Shown: positions 58,598 to 64,000 of the stretch, one piece after another
Numbering within the stretch: the first letter of the stretch is position 1
How the letters are laid out: each line of letters begins with the position of its first letter
Origin: DATKMK01 sp035541895
GTDB lineage: Bacteria; Desulfobacterota; Binatia; HRBIN30; JACQVA1
DNA length: 64,000 bases
NCBI GenBank assembly: GCA_035541895.1
Contig: DATKMK010000043.1
Coordinates: 62,001 to 126,000 of the forward strand
Direction: 5' to 3'
Notes under the pieces: model-generated
Told to the model about the DNA's origin: nothing
Databases searched by the model: none
The model's input: the letters and a program-made list of their open reading frames with translations, nothing else
Program-made: the position numbers and the translations under genes

Positions 58598-59221
58598 ATG
58601 GGTCGCCGATCTCGCTACGATGAGGCCGATATTCTCGAGGGCGCCAAGCACGTCTCGGCCGCGTTGGGCCCGCAGAAACTGACCATCGCCAAGGTGGCCG
58701 CGCGGACGGGAGTGCCGGTCGGCTCGATCTACCATCGCTACACTTCGCGTGACGAAATTCTCGCGGCCGTGTGGCTCGATCTCGCCGAAGAATTCCAAGG
58801 ACGATGGCTCGCGGCGCTGGCGGCTCAGGACGCCATGAAGGCGGGCGTCGCCGCCATCCGCTACGGCTGCCGGTGGATCCGCGAACATCCGCGTGAAGCT
58901 CGTCTCTTGCTGCTCCATCGGCGCGAGGACTTCGCGGCTGAGCGGTGGCCGGCCAGCTATCGCCGACGCGCCGACCAGCTCGCGCATGACGCGGTCGCCG
59001 CGCTGATGGGCTACGCGGCACGGCTGACCGGGCGCACCGGCCGCACTGACCTACGCCTGGTGCGGTTCGCGTTGGTAGACGTGCCGACGGCGGCGCTCCG
59101 ACGTGATGTCGAGTCCGGCGAAGCCCCGTCGAATGAGACGGAACAGTTGCTGGTTGGAACCGGCGCGTACGTGTTGCGACGCGCGGCGCGCACGGCGGTC
59201 ACCCGTCGCACAAGGAGGTAG
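58598..59221 (+). CDS. TetR family transcriptional regulator
   Basis: 207 residues. N-terminal helix-turn-helix at about 8-52 (I-L-E-G-A-K, L-T-I-A-K-V-A-A-R-T-G-V-P-V-G-S-I-Y-H-R-Y) followed by a helical ligand domain with a basic C-terminus. The ligand is not predictable. No Shine-Dalgarno lies before the ATG; the predicted transcript starts about two bases upstream, so it may be leaderless. Overlapping palindromes in the promoter suggest self-control, and it may also govern the SnoaL and methyltransferase genes downstream. Confidence 0.88.
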   Translation: MGRRSRYDEADILEGAKHVSAALGPQKLTIAKVAARTGVPVGSIYHRYTSRDEILAAVWLDLAEEFQGRWLAALAAQDAMKAGVAAIRYGCRWIREHPREARLLLLHRREDFAAERWPASYRRRADQLAHDAVAALMGYAARLTGRTGRTDLRLVRFALVDVPTAALRRDVESGEAPSNETEQLLVGTGAYVLRRAARTAVTRRTRR

Positions 59222-59223
59222 GC

Positions 59224-59619
59224 ATGGACCGTCCGAAGATGGTGGCACTGGCCGAGCAATTCCTCGGCGCGTGGAACACGCAGGAAGTCGAACGCGTGCT
59301 AGCCTGCTACACCAGCGACCTCGAGTATCGCGACCCTAACACGCGTGGCGCGGTGCGCGGAACCGACGCGATGCGCCGCTATCTGACGAAGTTGATGGGA
59401 GGCTGGCAGATGCACTGGTCGCTGCGCGAAGCGCACCTCTTCGACGACGGGCGCGGCTGCACCGTGCTTTGGCACGCCACGTTTCGCCGGCAACCAACGG
59501 ATGAGCCCGTGGAGATCGACGGCATCGACTACGTCGAGGTCCGCGACGACCGCATTTCACGCAACGAGGTCTGCTTCGATCGGGCCCAGCTCGCGCCGCT
59601 GCTCGCCGCCGCGGCATGA
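59224..59619 (+). CDS. SnoaL-like / NTF2-fold protein
   Basis: 131 residues of the nuclear-transport-factor-2 fold. F-L-G-A-W-N-T-Q-E-V-E-R-V-L-A-C-Y, L-E-Y-R-D-P, a G-x-x-A-M-R-R-Y segment, W-H-A-T-F-R-R and a final E-x-C-F-D-R match the family, which includes polyketide cyclases and steroid isomerases as well as non-enzymes. AAGGAGG lies before ATG 59224, 3 bp after the TetR stop, so it is co-transcribed. Confidence 0.85.
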   Translation: MDRPKMVALAEQFLGAWNTQEVERVLACYTSDLEYRDPNTRGAVRGTDAMRRYLTKLMGGWQMHWSLREAHLFDDGRGCTVLWHATFRRQPTDEPVEIDGIDYVEVRDDRISRNEVCFDRAQLAPLLAAAA

Positions 59620-59628
59620 TCGAGCTGC

Positions 59629-60414
59629 ATGCGCGCAGCAAACACGCGCCCGCACCGTGCGACAGTTGGGGACACGTTGGTAGCGACGTACGACGAGATC
59701 GGCGTGCGGTACGCCAACCACCGGCGGCCGGACCCGCGTATCGACGCCGCCATTGCGCGCGCGCTCGGCTCGGCCGAACGCATTGTCGACGTCGGTGCGG
59801 GGACGGGCTCGTACGAACCATCCGATCGGCGCGTCGTTGCCGTCGAGCCGTCCGCGGTCATGATTCGTCAGCGTTCGAGTCGGGCGCCGGTCGTGCGCGC
59901 CAGCGCCGATGCGCTGCCGTTCACCAGCGGAACGTTCGATGCGGCGCTCGCGGTGCTGACGATTCACCACTGGTCCAACTGGCGGCCAGGCGTGCGCGAA
60001 ATGCGCCGCGTCGCCGATCGGATTGTCGTGCTGACGTTCGACGTTTCACGATTTCAAACCTTCTGGCTGGTGCGTGACTACATCCCCGCGGCCGTAGCGT
60101 TGGATCGGCAGCGAACTCCTTCCGTTGAAGCCGTTGCGGACGCACTCGGGGCGACACGCATCGAAACGGTGCCGGTTCCACACGACTGCGTTGACGGTTT
60201 CTGCTGCGCGTATTGGCGGCGGCCCGAGGCATATCTCGATCCCGAGGTGCGCGCGTGCATCTCGTGCTTCGCACAACTCGACCCGAGTGACGTGCTGCCG
60301 GGCATCGCCCGACTGCGTGCGGACCTCGACAGCGGTCGGTGGCACCAGCGCCAGGCCGATCTGCTCACCCAAGATGAATTCGACGGCGGCTATCGGTTGA
60401 TCGTACGCGAGTGA
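59629..60414 (+). CDS. Class I SAM-dependent methyltransferase
   Basis: About 261 residues. SAM motif I I-V-D-V-G-A-G-T-G-S-Y, V-V-A-V-E-P-S motif II, A-D-A-L-P-F-T-S-G-T-F-D-A-A-L and L-T-I-H-H-W form the N-terminal fold. The C-terminal half has several Cys residues (C-C-A-Y-W, C-I-S-C-F). Substrate unknown. The gene starts 9 bp after the SnoaL stop; a TTG 16 codons in is an alternative start where similarity begins. Confidence 0.8.
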   Translation: MRAANTRPHRATVGDTLVATYDEIGVRYANHRRPDPRIDAAIARALGSAERIVDVGAGTGSYEPSDRRVVAVEPSAVMIRQRSSRAPVVRASADALPFTSGTFDAALAVLTIHHWSNWRPGVREMRRVADRIVVLTFDVSRFQTFWLVRDYIPAAVALDRQRTPSVEAVADALGATRIETVPVPHDCVDGFCCAYWRRPEAYLDPEVRACISCFAQLDPSDVLPGIARLRADLDSGRWHQRQADLLTQDEFDGGYRLIVRE

Positions 60415-60450
60415 CGGCGCGCGCCTGGTCGGCAAGCAGTCGCGCGTCGA

Positions 60451-61317
60451 TCACCCTTTTCTGAGCAACTCGAGGACTTCGTCCATCGTGCCGAGTGCCG
60501 GCACGCGTTCTTCGAGGATGTCGTCCATGCGGGTGCGGATGTGCCGTTTCCACTCGGGATGCGGGAAGATGTAGAAGCGCTCATTGCGAATCGCCTCGAA
60601 TACCACGTCGGCGACCATGCTCGGCGGCGAGCCGTTGGCGAGCAACCGCCGTCCCATCTGCGCCATCTCTTCCGCACCCGGCAGTTGCGGCGCCGTGTCG
60701 GCCAGCTCAGTCGGCCGATTGCGGGCCGCGTCGGCGATGTTCGTGTTGACGAAACCGGGACACAGCACCGAGACACGCACCGGCGACGCGAGCATGGTCA
60801 ACTCGTGGTGCAGCGTTTCGGAGAGCGCGACGACACCGAACTTGGAGACGTTGTAGGGAGCCGTGCCGGGCCCGGTAATCATGCCGGCCAACGACGCCGT
60901 GTTGACGATGTGGCCTTCGCCTTGCGCGAGCAGAATCGGCGTGAACACGCGCACGCCGTGGATGACGCCCCACAGATTGACACCGAGCAACCATTCCCAA
61001 TCAGCGACCGTTTGCATCCACGTCGGCCCCGAGGTCACCACCCCGGCGTTGTTGCAGACGATGTGAATCGCGCCGAACTTCTCTTGGGCGACCTGCCCCA
61101 GGCGCTCGACCTCGGCGGCCTTCGATACATCGGTTCGCACCGCCAGCGTCCGTTTTCCCGATGGATCGATCTCGCGCGCGGCCTGGTCGAGCGCCCCGGC
61201 TTCCACGTCGGCAAGCACCACCTTCATTCCTTCGTTGGCAAACCGCTGCGCCAACGCACGCCCGATGCCACTCGCCGCGCCGGTGACGACCGCCACTTTG
61301 TCACGGAATTCCTTCAT
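60451..61317 (-). CDS. SDR family oxidoreductase
   Basis: 288 residues, classical short-chain dehydrogenase. Cofactor loop T-G-A-A-S-G-I-G at 12-19, N-N-A-G at 89-92, and catalytic Ser142, Tyr155, Lys159 (Y-x-x-x-K) are all visible. The acidic residue after strand 2 (L-A-D-V-E) suggests NAD(H) preference. The C-terminal E-W-K-R-H-I-R and an F-P-H-P segment match the 3-ketoacyl/steroid-type group. ATG is preceded by GGGAGGATCGC. Confidence 0.92.
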   Translation of the reverse strand: MKEFRDKVAVVTGAASGIGRALAQRFANEGMKVVLADVEAGALDQAAREIDPSGKRTLAVRTDVSKAAEVERLGQVAQEKFGAIHIVCNNAGVVTSGPTWMQTVADWEWLLGVNLWGVIHGVRVFTPILLAQGEGHIVNTASLAGMITGPGTAPYNVSKFGVVALSETLHHELTMLASPVRVSVLCPGFVNTNIADAARNRPTELADTAPQLPGAEEMAQMGRRLLANGSPPSMVADVVFEAIRNERFYIFPHPEWKRHIRTRMDDILEERVPALGTMDEVLELLRKG

Positions 61318-61461
61318 GCGATCCTCCCGCGCCAGTCATGCGTGGACCGGCCGTGCAATGCAAGTGGGATTCGGCTGCATCACGCCGCTGGCGCGGACCG
61401 ATCGATGAAATGTCTGCGCCGCTCCTTCCCTTCCTTCACGCTTGCCGCTAGTGATCGTCCC

Positions 61462-62193
61462 ATGCAACGGAGCATCGATCTGGACGGCTGTCTCAACTTC
61501 CGCGACCTCGGCGGCTATCCGACGCAAGATGGGCGCACCGTCCGTTGGCGGATGCTGTTTCGCAGCGACGCGCTCCATCTCCTGACCGCGGACGACATTG
61601 CTCGGCTGCGCGACGAGTTGCGCATCGGCGACGTGATCGATTTGCGCTCGACCGCTGAAGTACGCAGTGACGGTCGCGGGCCCCTCGCCGACGAAGCAAT
61701 CCGCTTTCACCATCTCCCACTCTTCGACGGCGACGCCGTCCGTCGCGACGAAAATCCGGCCGCATATACGCTTGCGGACCGCTACTTTCTGCTCGCCGAG
61801 TTCGCCAAGGACGCGATTGCACGTGTGATCACAACCCTGGCGAGCAGCGACGCACCCGCCGTCTATCATTGCGCAGCCGGCAAAGACCGCACTGGAGTCA
61901 TCTCCGCCGTGCTGTTGGGCATCCTCGGCGTGAAAGATGAGATCATCGTCGCCGACTACGCCGCCACGCAGGAAAACCTCGACGCGATCATCGAGCGCTT
62001 GATGGCCAGCGAAGGCTACCAAACCATGCTGAGCGCGCTGCCGCCCGATACCTTGCACGCGCAACCCGAAACCATGATCACGCTGCTCGAGCGCGTGCGC
62101 GATCGCTACGGCTCGATGCGCGCCTACGCCCGCGACGCCGGCGTGTCGGACGACGCGGTGGGTCGGCTCGCGGCGCGGTTGCTGGTGGGCTGA
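61462..62193 (+). CDS. Tyrosine-protein phosphatase (Y_phosphatase3-like)
   Basis: 243 residues. P-loop H-C-A-A-G-K-D-R-T-G at 136-145 with nucleophile Cys137 and Arg143, and N-terminal N-F-R-D-L-G-G-Y near 12-19, as in bacterial dual-specificity and lipid phosphatases such as the MptpB/LipA type. Substrate may be phosphotyrosine or phosphoinositide. The second half is helical. The long open frame upstream is antisense to the SDR and was not used. Confidence 0.9.
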   Translation: MQRSIDLDGCLNFRDLGGYPTQDGRTVRWRMLFRSDALHLLTADDIARLRDELRIGDVIDLRSTAEVRSDGRGPLADEAIRFHHLPLFDGDAVRRDENPAAYTLADRYFLLAEFAKDAIARVITTLASSDAPAVYHCAAGKDRTGVISAVLLGILGVKDEIIVADYAATQENLDAIIERLMASEGYQTMLSALPPDTLHAQPETMITLLERVRDRYGSMRAYARDAGVSDDAVGRLAARLLVG

Positions 62194-62498
62194 CGCGCTC
62201 GATCCAGATTTTTCTTCCCTCGCTCTGAGTTCACACAACTCGCTCGATTGTGTCGGCCGCCGCTTGCAGCCTTTCCGGCGGAGCCGACAGCTTGGCAAGG
62301 AGTCGATCAAGCTACGCACGCCATCGACCAGGCGGCCAGTTCGCGCCGCCGGTCTCCAGATAGTTCGTCATCCCTCACGGCCGAGCGGTAGCTGGCATTG
62401 GAGTGAACCAGTACCGACGTGCAGGAGTATCCGCGCTTCTGCGGCGAAGGATCTCTCGCTACTCGAAAGAAGAGCCTTCGTGTCGGAAGCGGCGACAC
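62194..62498. other. Spacer without a recognisable gene
   Basis: 305 bp between the convergent phosphatase and exported-protein genes. ORFs here are short and Arg/Ser-rich. GTTCACACAACTCGCTCGAT and related text resemble no known element. A T-run at 62212 follows no clear hairpin. Confidence 0.45.
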
Positions 62499-63107
62499 TC
62501 AAGATGCTGGCGGTGATCCGACGGGGTTCCGATGGCGCCGGCGTAGACTGAGCATTCCCCCGAGCAACAGGAGGCTCGTCACGAAGGCGATCCCGGCGAT
62601 GGAAGCAGCAGGTGCGAAGGCCACTCCTTGGGAGATCACGTCGCGCAAGGGAACGACCGCGAGCGCGCCGTTCGCCAACACCGTTCCTGGAAGGACGAGC
62701 ATGAGCGCGTTCGGTGCACCGAGGGAGTACCAGTGGTCTCGGCTGTCATTGACGTTGTAAAAATTGGAGCCGTTGGTCATCATGCCGTTAGCCCGCGTGA
62801 ATTGCGTCGGCTGCGATCCATTCCACGACATCGTCTGAATCGGCTGGCCACCCTCGTCGTATGGCGCACCGACGTTCGCCGCGATCTGAGACGCCGACAC
62901 CGAGAAGCTCTTGAAGGTGAACACCGCGGCACCGCCGGTCTGGCTAAACGTTCCGTCGGTGACGAAGGTGCCGGACTCGGTGGAGAACGACCAGCCCCAC
63001 AAGACGTCCGCGACACTCACCGCCGGATGCTGGCAAAGCACCGCGAGCACGCCGACTGCCGATAGCCATCGCGACACTCTGTCGCATCCCTCGCCCTTAG
63101 TCCGCAT
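62499..63107 (-). CDS. Exported protein with C-terminal membrane anchor and basic tail (sorting-signal-like)
   Basis: 202 residues, no recognised family. A signal peptide covers ~1-32 (W-L-S-A-V-G-V-L-A-V-L core). The middle is beta-rich with many Gly, Ser, Thr, Asn and Trp and F-x-F repeats. The last ~35 residues give a short Pro/Ala segment, a hydrophobic helix A-G-I-A-F-V-T-S-L-L-L-L-G-G-M-L and R-R-R-H-R: the layout of PEP-CTERM/exosortase-type sorting tails, although the P-E-P motif itself is absent. AGGAAGG precedes ATG 63107. It lies monocistronic on the minus strand. Confidence 0.65.
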   Translation of the reverse strand: MRTKGEGCDRVSRWLSAVGVLAVLCQHPAVSVADVLWGWSFSTESGTFVTDGTFSQTGGAAVFTFKSFSVSASQIAANVGAPYDEGGQPIQTMSWNGSQPTQFTRANGMMTNGSNFYNVNDSRDHWYSLGAPNALMLVLPGTVLANGALAVVPLRDVISQGVAFAPAASIAGIAFVTSLLLLGGMLSLRRRHRNPVGSPPAS

Positions 63108-63266
63108 CGCATCCTTCCTATAGGCCCGTGGATCTCCGCTATCCCAAAGCGCACGGAACGCACCTCTACAGGAGGCAAAGGTGCCCATCAAGGAAAAAGG
63201 GACCGCAGGCGCTGGCTTCGTAACCGCTCCAGTTGGTCAATGGGTGCGCCGACAAGGCGCGACGAC

Positions 63267-63749
63267 CTATTCGGTTGCCGATGCCGAGGGTTCCTTGCAT
63301 TCGAGGCAGCGGAAGCGTTTGCTCCCCGCCGTTCTTTGCACGAACGCTTCGTCGCCGGCGTGGATCGCGCGCTGGCACGCGCTGCACTCCGCGTCACGGT
63401 TGGCAACAACGCGAACCCATTCGCTTTCGGTCGGCGACGGTGGGCTGAACATGCGCTCCATCAACTCGTCAACGCCGTCGAGCACGTCGCTGAGGACCGT
63501 ACGAATGTCTTGGAAGATCTGCCGAATCTCGGGCGCGCTGGCCTCGCGGTACATGCGGCGGCAACTGTGACGGTAGCGCCGGCGCGCCCAGCGCCAGTCG
63601 CGTGACAGATCGTCGGCGAGCTCGCCGGCGTGTTCCTGCAGGCGCTCGGCGAATTTGCTCGCGTCGCGCGCCACCCGCTGCGCAAAATGTTCGGCGGCGC
63701 GGCCGATGTGCTCCCAGCCGTCGTCGCGGCTCTCGTCGCTCGTGGTCAT
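63267..63749 (-). CDS. Helical protein with C-terminal zinc ribbon
   Basis: 160 residues. Residues 12-100 are mostly amphipathic helix (H-I-G-R-A-A-E-H-F-A-Q-R-V and L-S-D-V-L-D-G-V-D-E-L-M-E-R-M-F). The C-terminal end has C122-x-x-C125 and C148-x-x-C151, a zinc-ribbon pair. The family was not recognised. AAGGAGG precedes the ATG, whose first bases overlap the stop of the upstream zinc-ribbon gene (ATGA), so the two are co-translated. Confidence 0.65.
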   Translation of the reverse strand: MTTSDESRDDGWEHIGRAAEHFAQRVARDASKFAERLQEHAGELADDLSRDWRWARRRYRHSCRRMYREASAPEIRQIFQDIRTVLSDVLDGVDELMERMFSPPSPTESEWVRVVANRDAECSACQRAIHAGDEAFVQRTAGSKRFRCLECKEPSASATE

Positions 63750-64000
63750 GATGCGTCCTCCTTCTTCGCGGCGTGGTTGTCGCCACGCTGATGCAAGCGC
63801 TGCACGCACCGGCTACACAGAAACACCGGCGGCCCGCCCGGCTCGTCGCGCAGCCCGCGATACGCCGCACTGCCGACGGCCAGCACCGTGTTGCACTGCA
63901 CACAGTTGGCGGCGCGATTGAGAATCAATTCTTGCCAACCGTAGATCTCATTGAGATCGGGCGTGCCGCGGCTGAAGCGCCGCGCCGGAGCGGCGCCCAG
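63746..64000 (-). CDS. Zinc-ribbon protein, partial at window edge
   Basis: The frame is open to the window end. Before the TTG at 63928 it still encodes protein-like sequence (T-P-D-L-N-E-I-Y-G-W-Q-E-L-I-L-N-R), so the gene very likely begins beyond base 64000. Visible part: C-V-Q-C and C-S-R-C pairs spaced by ~30 residues, a likely zinc site, and a basic tail. Function unknown; coupled to the downstream zinc-ribbon protein by an ATGA overlap. Confidence 0.6.
   Translation of the reverse strand: MGAAPARRFSRGTPDLNEIYGWQELILNRAANCVQCNTVLAVGSAAYRGLRDEPGGPPVFLCSRCVQRLHQRGDNHAAKKEDAS

Noticed and set aside
60541..61461. Long open frame before the phosphatase
   Set aside because: Antisense to the SDR gene; the phosphatase family start is at ATG 61462.

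Overview
The window is one continuous, gene-dense, high-GC stretch (roughly two thirds G+C) of bacterial chromosome. Gene spacing is tight, many neighbours overlap by ATGA/GTGA, and I see no tRNA, rRNA, CRISPR array, transposase or phage gene. An outer membrane is implied by LolA, placed beside an FtsK translocase and RNase J. The catabolic load is heavy: two LLM-type flavin/F420 oxidoreductases, a P450, an acyl-CoA dehydrogenase, an enoyl-CoA hydratase, a fused CoA-transferase, four alpha/beta hydrolases, VOC and DsbA-fold isomerases, EthD and SnoaL proteins. This resembles uncultured soil or groundwater lineages such as Binatota or Myxococcota/Desulfobacterota relatives. That placement is inference; no marker here fixes the taxon.

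Layout. 1-4.2 kb: end of an LLM oxidoreductase, an adenosine-deaminase-family enzyme, a response regulator with a C-terminal membrane anchor, and a histidine-kinase-like protein with unusual domain order. 4.2-12.9 kb (minus strand): MFS transporter, MidA-type methyltransferase, two coupled alpha/beta hydrolases, a fatty-acid desaturase coupled to a PaaX-type regulator, a small membrane protein, a cation/proton antiporter and 3-methyladenine glycosylase I. 13-20 kb: class IV aminotransferase, GNAT, nucleotide-sugar-epimerase-like SDR, MFS exporter, a four-gene VOC/isomerase operon, GNAT and a ferric-reductase-like membrane protein. 20-29 kb: MoxR ATPase, CoxE-like VWA protein, P450, thioesterase, hydrolase, acyl-CoA dehydrogenase, MFS, LOG protein. 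30-33 kb: an ATP-grasp protein with an altered metal site, a nucleotidyltransferase and an HPt protein. 33-38.9 kb: threonine aldolase, nitronate-monooxygenase-like enzyme, LLM enzyme, YceH, epoxide hydrolase, ApaG, Hsp20. 39-41.7 kb: a coupled trio of BesD/HalD-like 2OG oxygenase, divergent aspartase/fumarase-family lyase and GNAT. 41.7-47.9 kb: SerS, enoyl-CoA hydratase, MFS, two unrecognised very small ORFs, SRPBCC, GNAT, EthD. 48-54.9 kb: RNase J, FtsK, LolA, YajQ, amidase. 54.9-64 kb: fused CoA-transferase, zinc alcohol dehydrogenase, TetR with an overlapping promoter/operator, SnoaL, methyltransferase, SDR, tyrosine phosphatase, an exported protein with a sorting-type tail, and two zinc-ribbon proteins, the last cut by the window edge.

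The most unusual features are not operons. Several families of short extragenic repeats lie against the 3' ends of genes and in places enter coding sequence (lolA, the ilvE-GNAT junction, the stop codon of the gene at 34091-35035). The protein candidates most worth study are the phosphorelay pair at 1.5-4.2 kb, the oxygenase/lyase/acetyltransferase trio at 39-41.7 kb and the ATP-grasp/nucleotidyltransferase pair at 30-32 kb.
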